The notes: generated from the sequence alone by a model not told the origin. A DNA stretch of 64,000 nt from Chrysopilus asiliformis (GCA_964034945.1 OZ035962.1:29973943-30037942), one strand, 5' to 3'. Numbered from the stretch's first letter, positions 11,329-23,842 are shown. Numbers and translations are program-made.

Positions 11329-11820
11329 AGGGTATTCACAGTCCTCTTTTAATTTTGGGTATTCGGTATTTTCGGTAATATTAAAAGACTGAAAATATTC
11401 TGCTGTGAACATCCCACAGCACAGATTTGAGAACAGCGCTTTTATTGGATACGTGACCAAATTATGAACTGCGAATTTGATTGTCACATACCTTTAAATC
11501 CATGTTTGATGTATTCTTTTGAATTTCTATTGTGGCAACGGCTATCAAAATTGAAAAAATTTGCATCAGTCCGATGAGATTAACAAAAAACCAGCGAGAA
11601 AATTTGACAACTAAAAACATTACTAGCGCCACTCGCGGTTGATTCTTGATACCGAATAACCGGGCCGGAAAACACGACTCAAGGTATGTCTACAATTACC
11701 GAATCCGGTAATTCATTTTTACATGAACCAAATTACCGTCTCGGTAAAAATCTGTTAAATTTGACTGAATTACCGAGCGGTAAAATTACTCGCAATTTAA
11801 AAGAGGACTGTGAATACCCT
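11329..11820. mobile_element. 492-bp MITE with AGGGTATTCACAGTCCTC ends
   Basis: The left end AGGGTATTCACAGTCCTC is matched by an exact inverted copy at the right end, the inverted match running over about 24 bases. TA lies on both sides (11327-11328, 11821-11822). The right third contains several ATTACCG...CGGTAA words in both orientations, possibly sub-terminal binding sites. It has no open frame. It lies 44 bp after the truncated DINE-1-like copy. Confidence 0.85.
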
Positions 11821-11996
11821 TAATATATCTTGGTTTATCCGATTTTCGGTAAAATGGTGTCATGTGTACACAATATTGTTTTTTTTTTCTAAATTCAATG
11901 TGTAAATGCATGGAATAGCTTTTTGGAATAGCCGGTGACGGAGAAGGATCACTCTAAAAAAGAGAGGGCAGGAAAACACCCAAGTTTGCTATTTAA

Positions 11997-12231
11997 CCCT
12001 TTCGCGGACACATGAATTTTAGAAAATGTTAGCAGAATGACACATTTAATTATTTGGGTTATAACTTATAACGCAGATAATTAAATTTAGATTTTAGTTT
12101 TGGGTTTGTGGTTTATTGAATATTTGATTTTTACCAAAAACAAAAAAAATGATAATATGTCGGCATATGCCGACGTGTCTCAATTTAAGCCATTCGTAGT
12201 GCCGGCTTATGCCGACGTGTCCGCGAAAGGA
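11997..12231. mobile_element. 235-bp piggyBac-type MITE (TTAA-flanked)
   Basis: TTAA lies at 11993-11996 and 12232-12235. The ends CCCTTTCGCGGACAC and, inverted, TCCTTTCGCGGACAC match over 14 of 15 bases. Duplicated TTAA with ends starting CCC/TCC is characteristic of piggyBac. The right half has a palindromic TGTCGGCATATGCCGACGTG and a second related copy. The 71-codon open frame here is incidental. Confidence 0.85.
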
Positions 12232-12293
12232 TTAAGCAAGCTTAAAAACTCTCAAAGAAAATATTTTGAAGATTCCGAAATTAACCGTCTTGT

Positions 12294-12996
12294 GATTAAC
12301 CAGGGTACCCTGTAACTGTACAGAAAATTTGTAAACGGATAAAGATAGAGACTTAAAGTAGAACGATCTTCAATTTTCTTTGAACGATGAAAAACAACAT
12401 ATGGGTTGATATACTAAGATGCAATAAAAGGATAAAATAACGGAACTTTTATTAACTTTAACTTTTGCAAGATTAGTAAAAACCGCGTCGTTTCCAAATA
12501 AATCGCAAAAAACGCAATTTTACCAAAAATTCAATTTTTGAAATGTCTCCTTTTTGGCCAATTTTCGTCAAAATTGAACAAGATTGGTCCATTGAATGAC
12601 CAAACATGCGTGCAAAATTTCATGACTGTAGCTCAAGTGGTTTTTGAGACATTAAATTTTTGGTGTTGAAAAAATTTTATTTTTAATTCCATGAAAATAA
12701 TTTTTGCTGTTTCTTGAAAACTCGTTTTTTTAAAAAAAATTGTTTCTTATCGTAGAACCAGAAACATGATCCTTATATAAAAAATCAGTGAAATTTTTCC
12801 ATAAGTTCAAGAAAATTGTGAAAAGTTTTTTTTAATATAAATTTTTCACCATCAAGGAATATTTTAGGATAATTTTAGAAAAAAAAATTATTTTTTTTAA
12901 AGTAGGAAAATATTTTTGAAAATTTCAGATCGATCTGATAGCCTTATCGTAAAAAATTCCTAGTCGGATAAATTGGTCCCTGGTACCCTGGTTAGC
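12294..12996. mobile_element. Possible 0.7-kb non-autonomous element with TTAACCAGGGTACC ends
   Basis: TTAACCAGGGTACC at the left is mirrored by GGTACCCTGGTTA at the right, about 13 bp of inverted repeat. No convincing target duplication is visible and the repeat beyond the ends does not continue. The interior is very A/T-rich with phrases such as GCAAAATTTCATGACTGTAG that recur in other elements. CAGGG termini would fit hAT, but the missing 8-bp duplication leaves this open. Confidence 0.4.
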
Positions 12997-15213
12997 AGTT
13001 AATGTGGAAAAAATTTATTAGGTTAAAGTCTTATTTTTCGGAAAACCTTGCGAAAATTCGAATTTCTTGAAAAAAGGCACACCAATTAATGTATAAGAAA
13101 CAGTTCTATTGAACTTGTCGTCAAACCTTCGCCTATCTAAACAAATATAAAAAGAACAAACAATGTTCTTGTTATTGGATTGGAACAAAAACTAGGGAAA
13201 TCGTGGTTGAAAACTGTATAAATGTTTGGTATTGAGAGCGACGGAGTCATCATTTCCTCTCTCCTAAATATGTCGTCCCCGATGGTTGTATAATCGATAA
13301 CAGGCGAATGACGACGATTTTAACGAGAGGCTCCCGTTTCCCCCTTGATTTGCCTGGATTTCCTGAATGAAATCGAGTCCTGAAACAACGTTTTCATCGT
13401 ATTGGCATTGGGTAAATGTGGCATGTGTTTTACTTGTAAAGCATCGATAGCAAACATTATGAACAGTGTACTAAATATTGGCAAGAGGAAAATGGTAAAA
13501 GAAACAACATTTTCTTCTATGAGGTTTATTTTTTATGAATGCTTTTCCAGTGTTATGGCAAAATAAACGATGTAATTGTTCTTGACTGTTTATTTTTTAT
13601 CCTGTACAAAATAAACGTTCATTCTATTTTTTATAATACCTACGTACACTTGTACATCATTCCATGCTCTGGGAAAACTTTTATTTTATTGTGTTATTCG
13701 TCTCTGGCTTCTTTTTGAATTTAGTCAGTTTAGGGTTTTCCTTGGAAAAATGTTCATTTACACTTGTTACCTTTTTTTCCAACGTACTTAAAGTTCATAT
13801 TAGTTAACTTATTGTTGTGTACTGTGCTGGGAAATTCAACATTGTAAAAAATTCTATACTACAAACCGACTAAAAGTTAAGCAGAAACTTTAAGTATTTT
13901 AAGAACTGCCATATGTTGGTTTAACTGTGAATTGACTGCAGACACAAAGTTTTCTTATGTGAATTTTATGGTTACCCGAACGTGGGTCATACGTGGAAAT
14001 TCTTTAAGAGACATGGAGGCGAAAAAGAAAACTTTAGGGAGGGTTGAGAATTTGTCGTGCGTGCTCTTGGTAATCCTATATTTTAGGTGGAAACTTAAGC
14101 AATAGAATTCTATCCAGATGGTGAATGTGGTTTCCATTAGACTACCGTGTTAAATATACGGCATATTGTTTTGTTTGTGTTAGCATTTAATATTATTATT
14201 AGTTCATAATAATATAAGTTCGGCAAGAAAAAAATTCACATAAGAAAGTCTTGATTTTCAAGTGATAATGTTCCCGAATTGAAAACCTTGAATAGCGAAC
14301 AAAACCCTTCAACAGTAACTTTGAGCAGAACTACCATAATCGTAGGGCTTAAAACCAATCAACAGTAACTCTGAATAGAATCACCCACTGATATCCTACT
14401 ACTAGATCAAGCCATTTGCTATCTCAAATGGGCCACTGAAACGTCAAAAAGCTATGACGAAAAAAAGGGACAAAGCCAGTAATTCTGGGAAATCAAAATT
14501 CTGGAAAAAAATGCTTATGCAGGTCCCCGACGGAATATTATTCAATCCCTATACCGATTATTCATGTTAATATTCAGAGCTGCCACTGTACATTAATATG
14601 CAATTCCCTAAACCGTGTATAAGTCTTATGAGTTCGACGTAAAACATATAATTCAAGTGTTATTGAGTTGGTTGATTTGAACGTCTGGCATCACTAAAAT
14701 TCGAAGACAAAATGAGACAACCATAGTCACGCTGTCCCATATTTTTGCTATGGAATTGTTCGAGTGCCGCGATCTAGAGTAGGATATCTGTGAGAATCAC
14801 CAAACCCAAGAACGACTGTAATAGCAGTTGCACGTTAAAATCAAGATGTGGCCCTTCCTAATAATTTTAGTAAATCGAGGAGTCGAATTAAGATTGATCG
14901 CGTACGTACTACTAAATGATTTACTTATTAAACTACGCTGCACTTTTCCAGATCAGTGTGGTATTCAATTTTAAACATTTTAAGACATATTTTTTTTGAA
15001 GATTTTAACTTGAGTCTCATAAAATACGTCATACATTTACAGAAACGAAGCTCTGTAGTTTTTACGGGATAGCCGGAGAAGAGCTTTGTAGTTTTTTGGG
15101 AATTCTCGAAAAAAGTACAAAAAGTCGCGAAAAAAGAACGTGACGATGGGGGGAATTAGATGAGGCGATAATAATTAACGTGACGTAGTACTTTATGGAC
15201 CCCTTATAAACTA
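12997..15213. other. Non-coding stretch
   Basis: No exon or paired repeat ends are supported. A less AT-rich section at about 13220-13450 contains words such as ATCGATAACAGGCGAATGACG and may be a conserved regulatory patch. A tandem-like echo (CAACAGTAACTYTGARYAGAA) occurs at about 14310 and 14359. Confidence 0.35.
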
Positions 15214-15620
15214 CTAGCTTATAATACCCGTCGTTGCCGGGTTGAAGTTTTTTTCATAAGTTCTTTTGTGCCAAAAACAAAGAAATAACTTAAAATCGTC
15301 TTGCCTTCAGGATATCCGGATATCAGGATATCGGTTTCGATTTTTTGAATTCCAACACCAAATTCTTGATCAGCGACCCCGAAAATATCCGAGTGACATT
15401 TCTGAGCCTCCTAACAGGAAGGCTTCATGAGAAAAATTAATTTTTTATAACAACAACCCTTTACCCACTCCTCGGTCGGGTAGAATTTTGAAAATCCGTT
15501 TCTTAGCGAGCACCTACCGTAAGACGAATCTGTGTGCAAAATTTCATGGCAATCGGTTTAGTGGTTTGGATGCTGTGATCAGTGAGTGGTATTTGGCTTT
15601 TATATAAATAATGAAGTCAA
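15214..15620 (-). mobile_element. Helitron 3' end, reverse orientation
   Basis: Read on the minus strand, the end is the hairpin ACCCGGCAACGACGGGT (15242-15226), a short spacer, then CTAG (15217-15214) followed by T. That is the standard Helitron 3' terminus: hairpin, CTRR, and T from the AT target. The same 17-base hairpin and CTAG end recur at 50199-50226 on the + strand. The interior includes TGTGCAAAATTTCATGGCAA, a phrase typical of these elements. The 5' limit is unknown; 15620 is approximate. Confidence 0.75.
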
Positions 15621-17150
15621 AACTCTTAGCAAAATAACAAGTCTGATCTGATTTCTATTAAACGGAAAATTAGTCAATCAATTTAGTAAAGATTTTGGAT
15701 AACTTCTTCTGTTGCAAAACGACCCCCGGGAGGAATAAAAATTTCGTACCCGTCCACCAAGTTTTCATGTCCATACGTGAAGCGGACTGGGTTGAAACAT
15801 TTATAAGGTATTACGATCCATTAACAGTGAATAACATAAAAACATCATAATCTAAAGATGTATTAATTTCTCAAAGAATATCAAAAAAGAAGAAACGAGA
15901 TTAAAAATCGCCATATTTCTATTTACTTAAATTAATGGTAAAAAAACCATCCTAGAAACTGACAAATTACTTATATAATTCAAATAAACTAATGACATAG
16001 TACGATAATTATGCTGTTAAAGTTCTCATACAGGCGTAATCAACACTAATTTTCAATTGTAATTTCGTTTTGACATCGATATTATAGTAGATTTTTGTAT
16101 CATAAAAGTAACAATAATAAGGAGTATGATTATGTTTTATGCTTAATTTATACACCTGTGATTATTTAACGACATCATTAATTTTCGATAATATACATAT
16201 GGACAATGAATGCATTTATAATGGCTAAATTTTATGAAATTATGTTATATCCACTAATGACTGACATTAACAAATTTTTATGTCATTACCCCACTGTTTA
16301 TATTATATCTGCGAAAGTTTTTATTTCAGTAATTTCAGTATAGTTATTAGAGCATTGACTCAAAATAAATTTCTATATGGGTGTCATTAACCTATCCCAT
16401 TTCTATACTTACATTGACATTCTTGTTGTGTAAATGACTATCCTAATATTGATTGCCTGCTAGATTAGTTAGGATACTCCACCCCCTTATCTCTCAAAAT
16501 AAATGTCGCCAACTACCATTTAGGAAAATATCCATGCTAATTTCATATTATAAGGAGTTTCGCTTTCCTTTCTGCTATTGTCTATAGTGAGCTTGTCAAA
16601 AATAAACAAATATTAGGAAAGTAAAAATAAGGGATGGTTATGATTGAAGGAACGAAAATTTCAATGAGAAGGAGGAAAATTGTAGCCACGCTAAAAAAAT
16701 TAGTGATACACATTTACGGCACATTACTTTATTTTATTTTGTTCTCAGCGTTTATATGGTTTACGTTTGTCAAATATTTTTTATGGTTACTCATAAATTT
16801 TGTGCGAATTTTCGTGTGTTTAACAAAAATCTTGTGCCAGATATTCCACAATTTTATTACATTTATCTAATAATCTGTTGTGTTGTAGGTTTTAAATTTC
16901 TAATAACACATTTACTGATCCCTGTTTCAGAATCTTATATGCCGTATTTAATTATCTGCTAAGTTAAACACATATAGGTTTATGATTTTATGTGCTTTTC
17001 AAATAGTTCCTGAATTCGGTTCTCTGCGAAACTTAGCTTGAAACTGGAAATGGGAAAAATATATTTTTTTTTAAAAACTAACTTTAAATGTTTTTCATGC
17101 GTTGAATTTTTATTCCCAATTACCTGCACTTTTTTAAAAGTTGTTATTTA
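15621..17150. other. Non-coding stretch
   Basis: AT-rich with no supported exon. The open frame at 16634-16870 is a run of hydrophobic and basic codons in A/T-rich DNA without splice or start context and is not called. Confidence 0.4.
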
Positions 17151-17154
17151 GCTT

Positions 17155-17475
17155 GTTTTTTGTCTGCCTGTCTGTCTATCAGGGTCCGGTGAAAATACAA
17201 TGTTTTCACTAAATAACGGAAAGCCTAGTAAGGATAACATGATTATTCTTTTCCTAATTTTTTCATCAAAATCTGGGGGGGTTTTTCGAGTCGTTGAGTC
17301 CAATTCTACGTTTATAAGTCCGCAAGGATAACAGAAGGTTCTATAAGGATAAGGTGATTATCCTTTTCTTCAAATTGTCCGAAAAAAATTCTCTACTGGG
17401 GAATTTTGGGGTGACTGAATCTGATTCTGGGGTCAAAAAATCAGTAAGAATATCTCAAAAGCATGTTGTACGATG
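17155..17475 (-). mobile_element. Helitron-associated repeat fragment, reverse orientation
   Basis: A short (TGTC)n tract is followed, in reverse orientation, by sequence related to the 122-bp units at 48839-49570 (GTAAGGATAA, TCCGGAAAAT-like and GATTCAGTCACCCCAAAA-like words read on the minus strand). Two diverged monomers can be seen. This links the tandem array at 48.8 kb to an older dispersed family. Confidence 0.6.
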
Positions 17476-17638
17476 CGCTTCCATTGTTGTACGATGCGTT
17501 TCCCGTTAAACTATTTCTTCTTTGAAGGTATAAATTAAACATATAACGTAACGAAAACGTAACGAAGGTATAGATTAATTAATATGGAGTCAGTGATTCA
17601 CTTAACTAATATTAAATTCTTCATTTTACAATGATTTT

Positions 17639-17778
17639 TATACCCGTATGGTAAAACCAAATGGTATATTAGATTTGCCTTACTGTTTGTAACGCCAAGA
17701 TCCCGTCATCACACAAAAAAATGAATTACACCAGTGTGTTTAGAATGATAAAAATATTTAATTTTTGCATGTCCGTCC

Positions 17779-17848
<70 letters not shown>

Positions 17849-18260
17849 CTGTGGCGCGGATTGCGGGCGCAAGGATTGAGCTAGAGACTTGAAAGTTTTC
17901 ACAGATCCGTTTTTGGTAAAATGCGAGGCTAAGTTCGTTCATGGGCAACAATGGACCATTAGGGGGGGGGGGGGGGGGGGGGGGGTACCCCCATACGAAC
18001 GAAAATGTTTTTTGTGAATATCTCAAAAACCGTACATGTTATCAAAAAAGTCCAAGAACAAAAGTTATTTAGAATATGAGTCTACATAAAACTCCCATAC
18101 ATCAAAATCCGATTGGAATAAATTTTAAAAAATCTAATTGGAAAGTTTGACTTCAAAGTGGAATTTTGGTACAACTGCTCAAATTATGATACGAATATCA
18201 CCATACGGGTTTTCAATAATTTCCAGATTGGCAATTATAGCTTTTGTTATGTTTTTTATA
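17639..18260 (+). mobile_element. DINE-1-like element, copy 3, with expanded poly-G
   Basis: It begins TATACCCGTATGGTAAAACC and has a (TGTC)n core at about 17770-17850, made almost purely of TGTC. The standard body and the right end ATCACCATACGGGT follow, then a small stem-loop (degraded here) and the TTTTGTTATG tail. The G tract, about 7 G in the other copies, is 24 G here (17962-17985), next to TACCCCC. No gene is present. Confidence 0.9.
17962..17985 (+). repeat. Homopolymer run of 24 G inside a DINE-1-like element
   Basis: Twenty-four consecutive G residues are followed by TACCCCC. The corresponding tract is about seven G in the copies at 4.8 and 41.1 kb. This is either replication slippage or an assembly/sequencing artefact at a homopolymer. 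Confidence 0.9.
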
Positions 18261-20130
18261 TAATAATTTTAGTGCGAATTGTTTAAATTGACTTTCCCTT
18301 CCTTCTTATTATCCTTAATATCAATTTATCTACAAGATGGCGACTCTGGAAAAACTAATTTGTCTATTTTCTTATGCGCTGTTATAAATGGCCGATGTTA
18401 GCGAAGTGAGTTTTTTTTAAGATTTGTACATTTCTTCATGGTTTCTTTATTGCTAGAAAAACATAATTTGCCTATATTCCAAACAGTATCTTTCTCGGAA
18501 TAAGCAAATGACCCAGATTAGGAAATAAAATTAGAATTTTCCTTGATGACTTTTTGTGTTGTTGCTTGAAACAATTTTTCTCTGATGTTTTCGTGTGATT
18601 ATAAAAAGAAAACGAGGTGAATAGAACCTTTTCTCGTAATTAAATTTTTGAATAATTTTTATTATTATTGCTGTGTACAGGAAGTCAAGGTTACAGAAAG
18701 ATACCCAAAAATGATAATTAAAATCAGTCTAGCCTGGAGTAAGGACCGCTAACAACCTTGTAGCTGTGGACAGAGATGAGAAGTAAAAAAATAATTTATG
18801 CGTACAAAAATTTTAAAGATATTTTTTGGTGGACTCTAGATATTAATTATTTTTAGAACTTTGTTAATAATATTAAACCCTTACAAGAACAAGTCGTCAC
18901 ATGCCTGTAGCGTGAAAATGATGCCTTTAGAATTAATCATAGTAATCATAAAAGCTCGAATTTTTGATATCATTTAATGTAAAAACTTGGCATCCTGAAG
19001 GCATAATAAGGATTTGACATGTTCGACTTTCCTACAACTGGTGTTAGCATTGTTCTAAAATATTTTTGATATAAAATTTAAAAGAGTTTTTATCAATAAA
19101 AGATGCCGTTCTCTTTCCCTAAAAATTAAAAAAAAAATTGTTTAGGTTATAATTTTTTCAAAGCTTGTAAAAAACATTTTTGCTTTTATGTCTAATATAA
19201 GAAGGACTATATTGAAATTATGAATGAGACAATAATTTCTAGTACGCAATTATGAATTTGGTGAAATTAGTTTTGAAAGATTTTGTTATCCAATAACTAT
19301 TTATCAGGTTGTTGTCCTCCCGATATCATATAAGTTTTTTTGGTGAATAAATTAAATAAGTTAATGTGAAAATAAAAAAAACCTTTTAGCAGACTAACAA
19401 AAAAATAGAGAATGGTTAAAGACGACTTTAATTTTTTGCAATTTGTACCAATTAGACTTTCAGGAACGTAATTCCAAACGCAATATTCGACCAATTTAAA
19501 CAAAAACGAATATAATAACCACCAACATAATATCCGAAATACTAGAATTTAATATGTATAGATGGGATGGGTTTTTTATGACATTAAACCACCTTAGAGA
19601 TCGATATTTATATAAAAGGGATGTTTATATTACTTCCTGTATGAAACTATCAATGGTTCTATTCTGAAAAGCAGTGAAACACACACGAAAGAATTCATTA
19701 AGTTCGCCCCAGTTGGCTTTATTACATTACCAAATGTTCTTTTTGGGAGGCACTTGAGGGACGTTATATGGAACATCGAAAAAACAACATATCTTGATCA
19801 TCTGGACGAGGAACAGCGGTATCCCAGCCATCGTAGTTAAAAGGAGTAACATGAGAATTTTCGTATATGGCTTAACGGCAATACAATTTAACCGAGAATT
19901 CCTGCTGAGAAATAAATCAAGGAAGTAAATACCATGCTTCTTAATTTCCATTGATATTCTACTATTGCTCCATTCTGAATCAGATTTTCTGTTTTGGTAT
20001 AGAGTACCTACTTTTCGATAAACGAAATGTCCTAAAGTTTATCGTTCTATACCAGGCCATAACGAGGCCAATGATATACTATTAGTTTGTTTTGTGTTAC
20101 ATTTTCAGCTATAGTTTAAAACCTAAGAAA
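18261..20130. other. Non-coding stretch with a possible promoter at 19611
   Basis: No exon is firmly supported. A strong TATA-like TATAAAAGGG lies at 19611-19620 on the + strand. About 30 bp later is ATG with eight codons and a TGA, and the same frame then stays open for about 60 codons. On the minus strand a 74-codon ATG frame (19951-19727) covers the same place, and an AATAAA on that strand lies about 12 bp past its stop. The two cannot both be right, and neither has a recognisable domain. Confidence 0.3.
19611..19620 (+). promoter_or_regulatory. Candidate TATA box
   Basis: TATAAAAGGG matches the metazoan TATA consensus closely. A transcript would start near 19641. No clear initiator or coding exon follows, so function is uncertain. 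Confidence 0.35.
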
Positions 20131-20134
20131 ATCT

Positions 20135-20345
20135 ACAATTGGTTCGCCGTCAAATACTCTGTATGAGGGCAAACACAATTTTTATTAAAACAAATCCATT
20201 TGTTTTTAGATGTGGAAGGGGGTCTGGGGAAAAGGGTCCGTTTGGATTTTAATGTATGGAGCAGTAATGTAAAATTCTTCGATACGATGCACTGGTTTCG
20301 AGAAAATAGGAAAAAAGTATTCCAGTTTGGATTATTCTCATATAG
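20135..20345 (-). mobile_element. Old DINE-like (family B) fragment
   Basis: The phrases ACAATTGGTTCGCCGTCAAA, TTTGGATTTTAATGTATGGA and TTTCGAGAAAATAGGAAAAA recur in the same order in the reversed copies at 22.9-23.8 and 25.3-25.8 kb. It lacks the GTCY core and head and is truncated and diverged. Confidence 0.55.
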
Positions 20346-21461
20346 AGTATAGAAATGAATTCCAGCCGAGAATCCTTAATAGAACGTAATCTCAATGGCT
20401 CTTGAAAAATCTAAAGTGCTGCAAAATAACGTTAGGCACAGTAAACACTGTAGATAAATATCTGATTTGAAAAGATATTTAGATTTTTATACAATGATCA
20501 CTTTTGTATTTATCGGACCATAAAGAAGACAATAAAAATCAGTCACCTGAAAATTTAAAGAGATATTTTCTAAACACATTTGTAACCTAGCCGTTGTTCC
20601 TTGCTCGTTTATTTCCCTCACAAATGATCAATATTACGTATGTAGGTAAAAATTGTAAAGAGGAAAACAAAACATAAAAAATAAAACTATTTTATGATTT
20701 TCCAGGAATGTCCCCTTCATATTCAAAGCAAGTCTGTTTTTATGCTCAATAAAAAGCAAATCTTTTGCACCGGTACATAGAAAAACAAACGTCGAAAGAA
20801 ATATGTGACATTCGAAATTGTGTTTTTATGTATTGTTGAAGATTATTATTATTGTTATTATTGGCATTAGGCAAAAATCATGACACTTACCATATATATT
20901 CTTATATTGTGCTAGGAAAATGGGCCAACATTAACTGAACACTTTGAAAAATAAACATTGACAAAGGATGTTCCTAATATCACAAAAACAGAAAGGTAAA
21001 ATTGCTAATTAAAGTTTATTTAATTTTTGAATATGACGTTTTTCATGTTTTTCTTTTGCATATTTAGATTATATTAAAGTTTGATTAAATATGCATTTTC
21101 AAACAGGTTTTGCTATATGAAGTTTTTAACTCCAGCTAGATTCATGCATTTTAAATAAAATTTATGCAGAGATTTAATTTTAGTCTTGGTGGTAGTCTTT
21201 TCAAATTTGGGGAATGGAATCTTTTTCGTATTCCAAGTTGTTTACAAATGTAGATGTTTTACATGTCCGTTTTGTTTTTTCGTATAATTTGAAGGTTCTT
21301 GAAATCAAATCAGATTTTTACAATTGAGCAAATATTAGACAACATTGACCCGGTTTTTTTTTTAACCTTTTACTAAATAAAAAACAAGAAAAACATGGTT
21401 TTCAGGGAGAGGATGTGAAAAATAAAAACTTGATTTTCAAGCTTTCCTTTATATAAAAACT
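20346..21461. other. AT-rich non-coding stretch
   Basis: Nothing supported: no exon, no paired repeat ends, no long open frame. Confidence 0.4.
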
Positions 21462-21695
21462 GGGCACCAATCATGTATTCCGACGCGTCTCTGTCTTTCG
21501 ACTTCGACGCAGCTTTTAACTCTTGACTTCGCCATATCTGCAGCTTGAAATTTCGCAGAATCGTCACTATGAATCGAAATGTGATTCTGACTGTCACTAG
21601 AGGAAATTTGAAGCTGCTGATATGGCGAAGTCAAGAGTTAAAAGCTGCGTCGAAATCAAAAGACAGAGACGCGTCGGAATACATGATTGGTGCCC
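21462..21695. mobile_element. 234-bp foldback (hairpin) element
   Basis: GGGCACCAATCATG at 21462 begins an arm of about 94 bp that is repeated in reverse complement up to 21695 with only a few mismatches (for example TTTCGACTTCG against TTTTGATTTCG). About 46 bp of loop lies between. The arms are GC-richer than the surroundings. There is no clear target duplication. Its RNA would form a long hairpin. Open frames on both strands (64-74 codons) are mirror images from the palindrome. Confidence 0.85.
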
Positions 21696-22940
21696 TGATT
21701 TCTCAAAAGTCAGTCGGCTATATTTTCTCAATATTTTAATGCAGGTGCAGAAGTAGAAAAGCGAACACGAAACGAATTTATTTACTTTGGCTACTCATAA
21801 ATTTGAATTTTTATGGAGAAAATCTGGAACCAAGGATAATCTTTACGAAAGCTCAAAAATATTAATGAGCCATCAGAAAATTGTGTCTGTTATTTACGGT
21901 AGGTATTTATTCTAAATAAATATTAAAGACTTAAATGGTGTAATCTAATCGAAAAACATGTTTTTAATGGGGGGAAATGTTACTTAATCTGGATAGAAAC
22001 CACAACAACAGTACCTAAGTGATAAGCAAAATAAATTCAAAGGCAAGGCAGCTAATGCTGATTAAACTTTGACGATGAAAACAAGGCCACTATCTAAGAC
22101 GGCAATTTTGTGACTACAGGGAAGATAGCGATGACGGCAACGGACGAAGCATAGCACCAACGACAAGAATGTTTACTTAATTTTCCGACTTAACGATGTT
22201 TACACATATTTTTTTTTTCTTTCAAGTTCCTCTTTTAATTTTTAAGTAAATTATGTGATCTGTGATGCTCATACGGGAGCTTTACTAAATTAGAGTCGTT
22301 TTAAGTATTTTAAATTTCGTAAAGAACTGCGAAAACAGCAAAATTATGTGCAAGAATAAATACAAAAAATTAATAAAGCTTTCAGGGGATTTTTTTTAAA
22401 CATTTATACTTAGACAAATATTGTAGATGCTAATGGAGAGAAATTGTTAGGTGAAAAAAATCCGGGACTTAGTGATATTGTAGTATTCTTACTTCAGATT
22501 CTTAATATATTACTAAATGTTTCTAACATAATTGCTTCATGTATGTTTAATAAAGAAAAGTATCGAGTCTAAGGATACCTCAATGTTCTATTTTTGGGTC
22601 TTCTATGTTTAGATTCACATAAGAGATTGTCGAAGAGACTTTAATTGATCAAGACGCAATCTTATCAGGTGCCACTTTAAAACGCAATATGGCAAGGAAA
22701 TAATTTGATTTGTCAAAATTTCATTCTCCGAGCTTTAGGTATCTTCCAACCGGTAATATTGTTGAATTGGTTTAGTGGTTTTAAAGCTAGATCCTTGTTT
22801 TGGGCAAAGGTTAGGCATATTTTTGACTATGCTTTTCCATATTGTCTTGTTTTTTATTTTCTTACCATGAAAAAACGTTTTTTTACGAAAACAATGTTTC
22901 TAAATTCAAGTGTTTTTGCTTCTCTTTAATAAATTTATAG
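21696..22940. other. AT-rich non-coding stretch
   Basis: No supported exon or repeat end. The 74-codon frame at 22705-22929 starts at a non-ATG codon and shows no domain. Confidence 0.4.
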
Positions 22941-22944
22941 CATT

Positions 22945-23842
22945 AGAAAAGCTAAAATTGCCACGGGCTAATCGTCAAATACTCTATATGAGGACGGACA
23001 AAAAGTTTTTATATATTATAAACACATTTTGTTTTCATAATTTTTTTGGTACCATGCACCGTTTTCGATAAAATAGGAAAAAAAAATTTCCGTTTGTATG
23101 GTTCAACTAGATTTTAATGTATGGATAATTTATTCTAAATATATATTACCTTACTATATTTTTCAATACGTCTCACCGTTTTCAAGAAAATCGCAAAAAA
23201 AAACTGTTTCATTTGTATGAAGGAGGGGAGAAGGAATGGTTCGATTTTGCCCGTTCAAGAATTTAGCCTTTTTTTATATTCTCTGCCAGGAGCTTAAGCA
23301 AATTGCCTCTAATGCCGAAGCACAGCTCAAGACATTCATTCATTCAACCATTCATACAATCCATTCACACACTAAATACTCCCCTCATCCCACTGCAACA
23401 AAGACTTGGCCGGACAGTACATAGCCATAGCCTTATCGACCATTGTGTCCAATAGCCTTGCTATTTATGAAAAACGCAAATGAGAAAAATTTCAAGCCGC
23501 AATTCTTTCGAAAGTTATGGTGTTCACAGACAGGCAGACGGACAGACAAATAGACAGACAGGCGAAAGGACATCCGGAAATCAAATTTTTTTATCATCCC
23601 TGACACATTGTGTTCGACGATTGGTTCGATGCGTTACAAGTCCAACAGATGAAGACATAGACGGATAGACACTGACTGACAAACGGACGGACTGACGGAC
23701 GGACATGCGGAAATCAAAATCTTTTGTCATCCGTAACACCCTGGTGTTATTCATTTTTGTCTCCGACGATTGGTTCGACGCGTTACAAACGGTATACAAA
23801 ATTTAATATACTATATGATACATCATATAGAGTATAAAAGCG
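22945..23842 (-). mobile_element. DINE-like element, family B, reverse, with duplicated head
   Basis: In reverse orientation the body (TTCAAGAAAATCGC, GGTTCGATTTTGCCCGTTCA) is followed by GACAGACGGACA runs, which are the GTCY core on the other strand. The head then reads CATCC...ACACTGGTGT...ATTCATTTTTGT...CGTTACAAACGG, the inverse of the family A left end. Core plus head occurs twice (about 23520-23640 and 23660-23842), so one head has been duplicated or a second copy inserted. The tail ATATAGAGTATAAAA ends it. More diverged than family A, hence older. Confidence 0.7.
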
